Of a DNA stretch of 64,000 nucleotides, positions 34,388-41,889 are shown piece after piece (position 1 is the stretch's first letter; each line of letters starts with the position of its first letter). The DNA comes from Paenibacillus hamazuiensis (GTDB taxonomy: Bacteria; Bacillota; Bacilli; Paenibacillales; NBRC-103111): assembly GCF_023276405.1 (NCBI RefSeq), contig NZ_JALRMO010000001.1, positions 6,659,501 through 6,723,500 on the forward strand, in the 5' to 3' direction. The notes under the pieces are model-generated. The model was not told the origin of the DNA, made no database searches, and worked only from the letters and a program-made list of their open reading frames with translations. The position numbers and the translations under genes were made by a program.

Positions 34388-34467
34388 AATCCCCCCGAAC
34401 TTGCTGCTGCACCGCTTGCGGCGTATGGTTATACGATTCGTCGCCTTTGGCGATTTTCGGGGGGATT
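34388..34467 (-). promoter_or_regulatory. Candidate structured 5' leader that sequesters the ribosome-binding site
   Basis: A perfect 12-bp stem, AATCCCCCCGAA (34388-34399) with TTCGGGGGGATT (34456-34467), closes over three small perfect hairpins: CCGC/GCGG at 34412-34421, CGTAT/ATACG at 34422-34435, TCGCC/GGCGA at 34441-34453. In the minus-strand mRNA the 3' strand of the closing stem contains the Shine-Dalgarno GGGGGG of the secreted-protein gene. The closed multi-hairpin layout resembles a translational riboswitch or protein-binding operator, but matches none that I know. Confidence 0.6.
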
Positions 34468-34490
34468 GATTGTGCCGCTGCGCCTATTCA

Positions 34491-34522
34491 TCTCCCGCCT
34501 AAACAAGGGCGGGGGATTTTTT
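34491..34522 (+). terminator. Plus-strand terminator with no plus-strand gene upstream
   Basis: TCTCCCGCC / GGCGGGGGA (one T-G pair), 8-nt loop, then six T. Both neighbouring genes run on the minus strand, so it either stops antisense transcription or ends a small RNA spanning the fold at 34388-34467. Confidence 0.7.
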
Positions 34523-35057
34523 ACAGAACCAGCCGCTCCCAACGGTTCTCGTTCGAAAGCAGCTTCGGATGAAACACCGGGGCCGAAGACGGTACGATGA
34601 CGAGCCGGATTTTGCGGATCCATTCGTCAAACGACGCATACCCAGCGAACAGATTGGCCGTCCTCTCGGTCATATACACGGCGTGCGGGCCTGGGTACTT
34701 CTCCGTCAAAAAGCGAAAAGCCGTCTCCATCGGCGTATATTTTTTGCGGCGGCCCTCCCAGTCCTCGACCGTTTGGTACACCTCGCCCGATTCGAGTTCG
34801 CCGATCATCTCCTCCAATTCCTCGGCCCTCCGGTAAAAAGGCCGGACCGGGCCGGTGCCCATGCGCCGCACCGTCTCCTCGTGAAGAGGAAACCACACCA
34901 GCTTCGCGTACTGCTTTTCCGCAGCCCAGGCGATCACACGCTCGAAGTCGCCGCGCTCCCACCCTTCCATGCTGTCGTAGACGAACAGGCTGCCCTTTGG
35001 CCCGCTTTTTTGCTGGTTATTGTACCCGTAAGGGACGTGAAACGCTCCCCGCGCCAT
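34521..35057 (-). CDS. Conserved-looking protein of unknown function
   Basis: About 178 residues, soluble, mixed alpha/beta, rich in aromatic residues and Arg/Glu. It begins MARGAFHVPYGYNN and contains an acidic helix RRAEELEEMIGELESGE. No signal peptide, membrane segment or known motif. GGGAGG at 35066-35071 is 8 nt from ATG 35057; the alternative GTG 35066 lies inside the ribosome site. Downstream, 137 bp later, follows the secreted low-complexity protein on the same strand. Confidence 0.65.
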   Translation of the reverse strand: MARGAFHVPYGYNNQQKSGPKGSLFVYDSMEGWERGDFERVIAWAAEKQYAKLVWFPLHEETVRRMGTGPVRPFYRRAEELEEMIGELESGEVYQTVEDWEGRRKKYTPMETAFRFLTEKYPGPHAVYMTERTANLFAGYASFDEWIRKIRLVIVPSSAPVFHPKLLSNENRWERLVL

Positions 35058-35211
35058 AAGGCGCACCTCCCTGCCTCACTGTTTTTGGTATAGTATACCA
35101 TGGCCTGCCGTTTTCATTCCGCGCGAATCCCGGCTCCGTATAAATCTTTCTCCCGCTGCACAGGTTAAAGTTGGAACGATCAGATCACCTTGACCGAAAG
35201 GAGCGGCAGCA

Positions 35212-35361
35212 ATGTCCGAAAATACCGAACATAAAGGCAACTACGAAGGCACCGCCCACATGGAAGCGGAAAACCAGGACATGGAATTCGTCAACGATAC
35301 GGTGGAAGATGTGAAAACGACGAAAAATTTGCGCGGCGCGATTTTCAAAGAGAAGCAATAG
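35212..35361 (+). CDS. Small hydrophilic protein of 49 residues, unknown
   Basis: ATG preceded by AAAGGAG (35197-35203) at 8 nt, an ideal ribosome site, and ended by TAG with a strong terminator about 75 bp on. The peptide begins MSENTEHKGNYEGTAHMEAE, is acidic in the first half and basic in the second, and has no Cys or membrane segment. Such small proteins are common in sporeformers, some spore-associated; no family is claimed. Confidence 0.7.
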   Translation: MSENTEHKGNYEGTAHMEAENQDMEFVNDTVEDVKTTKNLRGAIFKEKQ

Positions 35362-35436
35362 CCGACAAGGCTGCCCTTAAGAGCCACCGATTGCCCGCAA
35401 AACTTGCTTGGCCCCATTGTTTCCTGAATGTATGCC

Positions 35437-35479
35437 AAAAGAGGACGGACGGCTGCACGCCGAATCGTCCTCTTTTTTT
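35437..35479 (+). terminator. Intrinsic terminator after the small-protein gene
   Basis: AAAAGAGGACG / CGTCCTCTTTT stem enclosing a CGGC/GCCG inner stem, then seven T. The A run on the other side means it could also act weakly in the opposite direction. Confidence 0.85.
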
Positions 35480-35503
35480 CCTGACCGGCCGGCAGCCACC
35501 CTC

Positions 35504-35655
35504 TTAAGCGGGGGACCACGATAGCGAAACTACGGTGCTCTAAGCGGTCGATTTCAGGTTATTTTGAAAATTAGCGGAGCTCAGGTGCTCTGTTTCCCCG
35601 ACACACATGCCATTTTCCGCTGATTTAGCGCACCTTTAGTTCCTCTGTTTATTCA
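35504..35655. repeat. Dispersed intergenic repeat, copy B
   Basis: Homologous to 32807-32945 (shared blocks listed there), with the same orientation. It extends slightly further with a TTTAGCGCACCTTTAGTTCC segment. Together with a terminator on its left it fills the 380-bp gap between genes; nothing else is seen there. Confidence 0.7.
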
Positions 35656-35743
35656 GAGTTGGGCATCTCCCGAAATAATAAACCCTGGCCAACCCGCGAT
35701 TCCGCGCGAACGCGGATAACCTGAAGCACTCGGTCCGCCCCCT

Positions 35744-36250
35744 CTAGGGCTGCTCCTTCAAGCTCTCCCGCACCGCCTGCCAAGCGGCCAGCTTGCGCTC
35801 CAGCGGCATCGTGTTGGCCGGGCTCGACGACGGCAGCGCCGTCACCGTCAGCCGCCCGCGAATCTCCTCCGGCAAACGGACATGCTTCGCAAACAAGCGG
35901 GCCGCCGCCGTCCCGTTCAGAAACAGATGCGCGATGCGCGGGTGCTCGGTCAAAAACGCGGCGAAATCGCTCGCCACCGGGCACCGGATCGCGCTGTCCA
36001 AGCTCCCTTCGCGTTCGCAGCTCTGCAGCACGTCCCACAGCGCGATGCGGTGCCGCAGCGCGAACGCCAGCCGCTCCTCGTATGCCGCGTCCGGGGTGCC
36101 GCCACCGAAAAGCGCATACAGCAGAGGCCAAAAATGATTGCGCGGATGGCCGTAATACTGCGCTTTGGCAAGCGACGCCTCGCCGGGCATCGAACCCAAA
36201 ATCAGCACACGGCTGCGGCTGTCCGCAACCGGAGGAAACGAGTGAATCAA
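35744..36250 (-). CDS. DNA-deoxyinosine (hypoxanthine-DNA) glycosylase, uracil-DNA glycosylase superfamily
   Basis: About 168 residues. It begins MIHSFPPVADSRSRVLILGSMPGEASL, with the GSMPG motif and YYGHPRNHFWPLL that mark the hypoxanthine-DNA glycosylase family; the later HLFLNGTAAARLF and LPSSSPANT complete the active-site pattern. It removes deaminated adenine from DNA. The start is TTG, overlapping the TGA of the aldo/keto reductase gene (TTGA), with GGAGGAGGGG just upstream, so the pair is translationally coupled. No ATG is available in this frame. Confidence 0.85.
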   Translation of the reverse strand: MIHSFPPVADSRSRVLILGSMPGEASLAKAQYYGHPRNHFWPLLYALFGGGTPDAAYEERLAFALRHRIALWDVLQSCEREGSLDSAIRCPVASDFAAFLTEHPRIAHLFLNGTAAARLFAKHVRLPEEIRGRLTVTALPSSSPANTMPLERKLAAWQAVRESLKEQP

Positions 36251-37764
36251 ACGTGCCCCTCCTCCCCATCCAGCGATTGCCGCAGCCGCTCCCACGATGC
36301 CGCGCGGTCCCGTGCTTCCACCGGCTGCTGCAGCTCGGCCAGCACGTCGTCGACATACGCGGTGCTCCGCATGCCGACGAGCACGCTGCCGACGCCCGCC
36401 GTGCTGCGCAGCGCGCGCACCGCGAGCCGGCTCAGGCTGCCGGCAGCGCGCCAATCGGCATCGGCAGCCTCGGCACGGGCGCGGATCGCCGCGGCTTCTT
36501 CGCGCGCCGCCTGCTGGTAATACAGCGTGATGAGCCGGAACGCCCGGTTCATCACGTCCGTGTACTCGCCGCTCCAGCGCGCGAGCTCGGCGTGCTGCGG
36601 CGCCAGCCGGAGCAGCGGCGCCATCGCCTGCTGCACGGCCGGCACGATGCGGCCGCGCAGGCTGTGCATCCACACCGCGTGAGCGCCGTAGGCGTGCCAG
36701 CGGCGCAGCAGCTCGCCGCCCTCCACGGGGGCGGCGGCTAGCCCTGCGCGCGGCAGCACGCCGCGCGCCAGCTCTTGCTCGAGCTCGCGCAGGCGCTCGA
36801 GCGCAGCTTCGACGTCGCCCTCCCCGACGGGGGGCGACTCCGGCACGTCCGCGAGCCGCGTCAAGCGGTGGCCGCGGTACGCGTTCAGCGGGCGATTGAC
36901 GAGCACCGCGAGCTCATGCTGCTGCGCGAACTCGGCTGCGGTCAAGCCGCCGCGCTGATTGCGTTCCGTGAACGCACCGGTTTCAAGCAGGTTGGCCGGC
37001 AGTTGGATGCAGCGAAATCGATGGTTCGGCGAAATGCGCTCCGCAATGTCCCAGATCGCATCCAGCGGCGTATGCGCGAAAAACCCGGCCGGCGACGGAA
37101 ACGTGTTCGAGCTGATGCCGTAGCAGCCGATCCGGCCGCGGTCCGCTTCGCTCTCCAAATGGCGGAACGCCGCCTCGATGCGGCGCAGATATTCCTCGCG
37201 TGCAGCCGCCGGGGATACGCCATGCGAGCCGGCCCAGTTCAAGTAGTATTCGGGATTATGCAGCAGGTACACGTCGATCGTGTCAAGCTGGAGCCTCTCC
37301 AGGCTGCGGGTGAGCTGATCCTCCAAAAACTCCGGGTGGATGCAGTGTTCAAGCCCTTCCGCATATTCGACCAGCTCGGGAAAAGGCCGCCCGGCCCGTT
37401 TGCGCTCCGCGCTCAAACGGTAATTTTCCCCCTGCAAATACCCGGCCTTGGACACAATCACGACGTGCTCGCGGCTTAGCCGCCCTTCTCCGATCTGCTC
37501 CGCGAGAACTTGTCCGATCAGCCGCTCGGAACCGCCATCCGCATAGTTGGCGCTCGTATCGATCAGATTGATCCCACGCTCCAAGCTGTGTCGCAGCGCC
37601 TCGCGATGCGCTTCCACGGAAGCGTCAACCCGATAGGAGCCAAATCCGGCGGCGCTCACCATAAGCCCCGTCCGGCCGAGCCGATGAAACGAAACGGAAG
37701 GGTGCGCCCCCGCCCATCGCGCTGTTCCCTCTTGCGTAGCTTGGCCCGCTATGTTTGCCAGCAT
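36247..37764 (-). CDS. Aldo/keto reductase family protein, long form
   Basis: About 505 residues. The first 330 form an aldo/keto reductase barrel: RLGRTGLMVSAAGFGSYR, GINLIDTSANYADGGSE (catalytic Asp and Tyr), VSKAGYLQGEN, LQLDTIDVYLLHNPEYYL, GISSNTF. The extra C-terminal part of about 170 residues is helical, Ala/Arg/Glu-rich and ends with an NADP-site-like GVGSVLVGMRS. Substrate unknown. The coding sequence is much richer in GC (third positions mostly G/C) than nearby genes. Coupled to the downstream DNA glycosylase gene. Confidence 0.85.
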   Translation of the reverse strand: MLANIAGQATQEGTARWAGAHPSVSFHRLGRTGLMVSAAGFGSYRVDASVEAHREALRHSLERGINLIDTSANYADGGSERLIGQVLAEQIGEGRLSREHVVIVSKAGYLQGENYRLSAERKRAGRPFPELVEYAEGLEHCIHPEFLEDQLTRSLERLQLDTIDVYLLHNPEYYLNWAGSHGVSPAAAREEYLRRIEAAFRHLESEADRGRIGCYGISSNTFPSPAGFFAHTPLDAIWDIAERISPNHRFRCIQLPANLLETGAFTERNQRGGLTAAEFAQQHELAVLVNRPLNAYRGHRLTRLADVPESPPVGEGDVEAALERLRELEQELARGVLPRAGLAAAPVEGGELLRRWHAYGAHAVWMHSLRGRIVPAVQQAMAPLLRLAPQHAELARWSGEYTDVMNRAFRLITLYYQQAAREEAAAIRARAEAADADWRAAGSLSRLAVRALRSTAGVGSVLVGMRSTAYVDDVLAELQQPVEARDRAASWERLRQSLDGEEGHV

Positions 37765-37864
37765 CAGAACCCTCCTCTTTGTCGCAGCCTATTCATTGGT
37801 ATAAATTAACAGTACTCCAGAGGCGAATTCCCGTCAAGCGGAAACGGTTTAGCTCTGAATGGTC

Positions 37865-37905
37865 CAAAAAAACGCCAGAAGCCGCTTCGGCTTCCTGGCG
37901 TTTTT
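37865..37905 (-). terminator. Bidirectional terminator
   Basis: AAAACGCCAG-AAGCCG pairs with CGGCTT-CTGGCGTTTT (one bulge), with A and T runs on both sides, so it can work on either strand. It ends the methyltransferase transcript. Confidence 0.85.
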
Positions 37906-37910
37906 AACGT

Positions 37911-39107
37911 TTACGGGAGCGGAGACCCCGCGTCGAACAGCGGCTGCAGCCGGTCCCGGAGCGCTCTTTCCAAATAAGGATCGATATGCAGAAACTTTTT
38001 GAACTCCAGGTATTCCTTGACCATCCGGGCTTGGTCCGAAGATCTGCTCTTCCCTTTAACGGCGCGGATCAGAATATTTTTCGGCGTATGCTCCATGTCG
38101 ATAAATTCGACAAGCTGCGTCTTGTAGCCGACGATGTCGAGCAGCCTCGCCCGCACCGCATCGGTGGCCAGCGAAGCGAACCGCTCCTTGACGATGCCGT
38201 GGCCAAGCATCGGCGCAAGCACGTCGCTTTGCAGCTGCGGCATCAGCTCGTGCTGGCAGCACGGCACGGACAGGATCACGGATGCGTTCCAGCGCACCGC
38301 TTTCTCAAGCGCAGCATCGGTCGCCGTATCGCAGGCGTGCAGGGTGACGACCATATCGGCCTCTTTCAGCCCGCTGTACTCCGCGATGTCGCCGATCAGA
38401 AAGCGCAGCCGGTCGCAGCCGAGTTTCTCGGCCAAGCCGCCGCAATGCCGAATGACCTCCGCCTTGAGGTCAAGGCCCGTCACCTCGATATCGAGCCCCT
38501 GCACTTCCTTCAAATAATGGTATAAAGCGAAGGTCAGATACGACTTGCCGCAGCCGAAATCGACGATTTGCACGGTGCGGCCTTTCGGAAGGTGGGGGAC
38601 GACATCCGCGATCATCTCGACGAAGCGGTTGATCTGACGAAACTTATCGTATTTTTTCGCCAGCACCTTGCCCTCCTCGTTCATGACGCCAAGCTCGACT
38701 AGGAAAGGAACGGGCGTCCCCTCCTCGAGCAAATACCTCTTCTTCCGGTTATGCGACAGCTCCGCCCGCTGCCTGGTCGCCGGCTTCTTCAGCACGGCCA
38801 CCTTCATCTTTTTGCTGATCAGCACCTGGTAATCGGCCTCCGCCGTTTGATACAACGCTTGGCGGAAGGTCTCTTCCAGAAGCTCCAGCAGCCTCTTGCC
38901 GGTATCTTCGGGCGTCATGTTTTCGTGGGTCACTTTTTTGCTGTAATGATAGCTGAACTGGTAATGCAGCGCACCTTTCAGCTCCACCGGCTTGACCGTT
39001 ACCTTGGCGAAGCTGTCCGGATCGCTTTTGCGCCGCTGACTGAGCGTGGCCTGAATGAGCGTACCGGCGGCCATCACTTCATCCGTCAGCTTGACTAAAG
39101 ATTCCAT
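37911..39107 (-). CDS. Class I SAM-dependent methyltransferase
   Basis: About 398 residues. An N-terminal domain of about 170 residues of unknown type is followed by a Rossmann methyltransferase core: VQIVDFGCGKSYLTFALYHYL (motif I, about residue 185), VTGLDLKAEV, VVTLHACDTATDAA and SVPCCQHEL. The DFGCGKSYLTFA and HACDTATD segments are typical of the RrmJ-like family PF13679. An RNA substrate is plausible but unproven. It lies 20 bp after the sugar dehydrogenase gene on the same strand. Confidence 0.85.
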   Translation of the reverse strand: MESLVKLTDEVMAAGTLIQATLSQRRKSDPDSFAKVTVKPVELKGALHYQFSYHYSKKVTHENMTPEDTGKRLLELLEETFRQALYQTAEADYQVLISKKMKVAVLKKPATRQRAELSHNRKKRYLLEEGTPVPFLVELGVMNEEGKVLAKKYDKFRQINRFVEMIADVVPHLPKGRTVQIVDFGCGKSYLTFALYHYLKEVQGLDIEVTGLDLKAEVIRHCGGLAEKLGCDRLRFLIGDIAEYSGLKEADMVVTLHACDTATDAALEKAVRWNASVILSVPCCQHELMPQLQSDVLAPMLGHGIVKERFASLATDAVRARLLDIVGYKTQLVEFIDMEHTPKNILIRAVKGKSRSSDQARMVKEYLEFKKFLHIDPYLERALRDRLQPLFDAGSPLP

Positions 39108-39127
39108 AAAACATCTGTTCTCCGTTC

Positions 39128-40318
39128 TTAGTTGAATTTTGGCGCGAACCGGATCAATTTGTCGTCATCCGGCTTCGGCTGTCCTCGGCCGTCCCGGTTG
39201 TTCGTCATCACGTAAATGGAGCCGTCCGGCCCTTCGACGACGTTGCGGATGCGGCCGAGTTCGTCCTTCAGCAGCGTATCCACCTGCTTTACGGTCCGGT
39301 TGTCGCTGCCGAGCTCGATGCGCAGCAGCCGCGTGCCGCGCAGGCAGGCCACGAGCAGATTGCCTTTCCATGGGCCCCTGGAGACAAAAGTGATGCCCGA
39401 CGGCGCCCACGTCTCTTCTTTGCTGTGGACAATCGGAGCAATCAGCTTGCCCGGTCCGAGTTTGCTTTTATCGTTTGCCGCCGGCTCCGTCCGGTCCCCC
39501 TCGATGTATGGCCAGCCGTAATTGCCGCCGGGTTCGATCCGGTTGATCTCATCGTGCGCCGACTGTCCATGCTCCGAGCTGAACAGCTCTTTCGTCACCG
39601 GATGCCACGCCAGCCCTTGCGGATTGCGGTGGCCGAGGCTGTATACCGGCGAGCCCGCAAACGGGTTATCCTTCGGCACCCCGCCGTCCGGCTGGATGCG
39701 CATGATTTTGCCGCCGAGCCGGGTCACATCCTGCGCCATCGGCCGGTCGTTCGCGTCGCCGTTCGTCACGTAAAGCATGCCGTCCGGCCCGAAGCGGATG
39801 CGGCCCCCGTCGTGAATATTTTCGCCCGGCAAATCGTCCAGCAGCACTTTATCGATCCGGGCCGCGTTATCCTTTTCCACGAGCCGGACGACCCTGTTTT
39901 TGATTTGATTCCCGCTGCGGTACGTATGGTACACATACATGTAGCGATTGCTCGCAAAATTCGGATCGAGCGTTATTCCGAGGAGCCCCGCTTCGCTCTT
40001 CGTATAAAACGTGTCGTTAAACCGGTACACCGGCTCCTCGCGCAGCTTGCCCTTCTCGATCACGCGTATCGCTCCCGGGCGTTCGGTCACAAAGATGCGC
40101 CCGTCCGGCGCGATCGCCATATCCCACGGCACGTCCAGACGATCCGCTACGAGCTGCCGCTCGTACGGAAACGAGTCCGACTGCTTCGCAGCGGGCGGCG
40201 TTTCCCCCTGCACCGGCCCGGTCACCGCTTTGTCGGCAGGAGTTTTCGCCTCGCAGCCGGATACCATCAGCGAGACCAACAGGCTAAGCGCAGACCCTAA
40301 AGTAACCAGATTCATCAT
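39128..40318 (-). CDS. Soluble aldose/glucose-sorbosone dehydrogenase-like lipoprotein
   Basis: About 396 residues. Signal peptide ending in the lipobox LMVSGC (Cys22), so it is anchored outside the membrane. A six-bladed beta-propeller follows with PWDMAIAPDGRIFVTERPG, GLLGITLDPNF, ENIHDGGRIRFGPDG (catalytic His region), LGHRNPQGLAW, EHGQSAHDEINRIEPGGNYGWP and GRIRNVVEGPDGSIYVMTN, as in the PQQ-dependent YliI/Asd family. Substrate and cofactor use are inferred. Confidence 0.92.
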   Translation of the reverse strand: MMNLVTLGSALSLLVSLMVSGCEAKTPADKAVTGPVQGETPPAAKQSDSFPYERQLVADRLDVPWDMAIAPDGRIFVTERPGAIRVIEKGKLREEPVYRFNDTFYTKSEAGLLGITLDPNFASNRYMYVYHTYRSGNQIKNRVVRLVEKDNAARIDKVLLDDLPGENIHDGGRIRFGPDGMLYVTNGDANDRPMAQDVTRLGGKIMRIQPDGGVPKDNPFAGSPVYSLGHRNPQGLAWHPVTKELFSSEHGQSAHDEINRIEPGGNYGWPYIEGDRTEPAANDKSKLGPGKLIAPIVHSKEETWAPSGITFVSRGPWKGNLLVACLRGTRLLRIELGSDNRTVKQVDTLLKDELGRIRNVVEGPDGSIYVMTNNRDGRGQPKPDDDKLIRFAPKFN

Positions 40319-40394
40319 TTTCCCCCCGATCGAAAAATTTGAAATATTTGCCTAAAGCCTCTATTCAAATGATATCAAAGCCGGCCGACGCAAG

Positions 40395-40419
40395 CAAAAA
40401 GGAGCCCCTTCGGGCTCCC
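40395..40419 (-). terminator. Terminator of dps
   Basis: GGAGCCC / GGGCTCC with a 4-nt loop, followed on the minus strand by a T run. Confidence 0.85.
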
Positions 40420-40439
40420 TGAACCGTTTCATGCCGCCT

Positions 40440-40892
40440 TTATTTTCCCATATGCGCCTGCAGCATCCATACGTGCTTTTCCAAACTGCCGGCCACGCCC
40501 AGCAGCATATCGGCCGTAGCCGGATCGTTCGACGCTTCGGCTGCGCGTATGCCGTCCTTCAGCTCGCCGATGATGGCCGTGAAATCGGATACGATCGATT
40601 GCACCATCTGCTCGGCCGTTTCGCCGCCGGTCGCTTCCTTGATTGAAGCCGTCTGCGCAATCTCCTTCAGCGTAGCGACCGGTTTTCCTTTCAGCGCAAG
40701 AAGACGCTCCGCGAAATCGTCGATGATTTGCGACGCTTCGTTATACAGCTCTTCGAACTTCGCGTGCAGGGTGAAAAACTGCGGGCCCTTCACGTACCAA
40801 TGGTAATTGTGAAGTTTCACATACAGCACGTTCCAGTTGGCAATTTGCGTATTCAGCACGGCGGTGACGTCTTTGGTCAGTACGGTTGTCAT
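40440..40892 (-). CDS. dps: Dps-family ferritin-like DNA-protection protein
   Basis: About 150 residues, the normal length. The ferroxidase residues of Dps are present: His in HNYHWYVKG, His in [10 protein letters not shown], and Asp/Glu in [10 protein letters not shown]. It forms a 12-mer that oxidises and stores iron and shields DNA. GGAGGG lies 6-7 nt from the ATG. No long N-terminal basic tail, so DNA binding may be weak. Regulation is not evident; no PerR box was recognised. Confidence 0.94.
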   Translation of the reverse strand: MTTVLTKDVTAVLNTQIANWNVLYVKLHNYHWYVKGPQFFTLHAKFEELYNEASQIIDDFAERLLALKGKPVATLKEIAQTASIKEATGGETAEQMVQSIVSDFTAIIGELKDGIRAAEASNDPATADMLLGVAGSLEKHVWMLQAHMGK

Positions 40893-40972
40893 CCCGTCAT
40901 ATCCCTCCTTCCTCGCCTTAGTGTAACGCCGGGAAGGGAAAAATATGCCGTCCGTCAGAATAAGCTGGAGCT

Positions 40973-41803
40973 TTAGAAGTTAAAATTGTCCGGATCCGGG
41001 CCGAAACGCTTGTTTTGGTTCATCGAAGCTATCTTGTCCATATCCTCCGCCGACAGCTCGAAGCCGAACAGATCGGCGTTTTCGCGAATGCGGCTTTCGT
41101 TTACCGACTTCGGAATCGTCACGACGCCGTTTTGCAGATCCCACCGCAGCACGATTTGCGCCGGCGTGCGGCCGTATTTCGCGGCAAGCTCCCGCAAGAC
41201 CGGATGATCGAGCGAGTTGCCCTGCATCAGCGGGCTCCATGCCTCCATCTGAATGCGGTGTTCCTTGCAAAACGCCAGCAGCTCGCGCTGCTGCAGCAGC
41301 GGATGATATTCGACCTGATTGACCATCGGCACGACTTCGCAGTCCGCCATCACATCCTGCAGATGGTGAATTTGGAAGTTGCTCACGCCGATCGCCCGCA
41401 CCTTGCCGTCCTTGTACAGCTTCTCGAGCGCCCGCCACGTCTCCTTGTATTTGCCTTTAACCGGCCAGTGCACCAAATAAAGATCCACGTAATCAAGGCC
41501 CAGCTTGCGGCAGCTTTCCTCGTATGCAGCAAGGGTGGAATCGTACCCCTGGTCCGAATTCCATACCTTGGTGGTGATGAAAAGCTGCTCCCGGCTGGCC
41601 CCGGATTGCTTCAGCGCACGGCCGACGCCTTCTTCGTTGCCGTAAACGGCCGCGGTATCGATGCTCTTATATCCCGCGGCGATCGCCCATTGAACCGCCT
41701 GCTCGACCTCCCGGCCGTTATCTACCTTCCAGACTCCGAGGCCGACCCAAGGCATATTCACTCCGTTATGTAATGTCGTAGCCGATTGAAGAGATGTCGT
41801 CAT
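40973..41803 (-). CDS. Aldo/keto reductase (YtbE/YvgN-type)
   Basis: About 276 residues. All family signatures are present: [25 protein letters not shown] (catalytic Asp, Tyr), LFITTKVWN (Lys), [14 protein letters not shown] (His), [11 protein letters not shown] and [13 protein letters not shown] for NADPH. It should reduce glyoxal, methylglyoxal and other aldehydes. GGGAGG is 7 nt from ATG 41803 and only 1 nt from ATG 41809, so the shorter form is preferred. Confidence 0.94.
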   Translation of the reverse strand: MTTSLQSATTLHNGVNMPWVGLGVWKVDNGREVEQAVQWAIAAGYKSIDTAAVYGNEEGVGRALKQSGASREQLFITTKVWNSDQGYDSTLAAYEESCRKLGLDYVDLYLVHWPVKGKYKETWRALEKLYKDGKVRAIGVSNFQIHHLQDVMADCEVVPMVNQVEYHPLLQQRELLAFCKEHRIQMEAWSPLMQGNSLDHPVLRELAAKYGRTPAQIVLRWDLQNGVVTIPKSVNESRIRENADLFGFELSAEDMDKIASMNQNKRFGPDPDNFNF

Positions 41804-41889
41804 GTTCATGACCTCCCGTATTGGTCGAATTTTGAATACTGGCTGGACACCCCTATCATAACATACAAACTCCCACGGAAAAAAATTCG

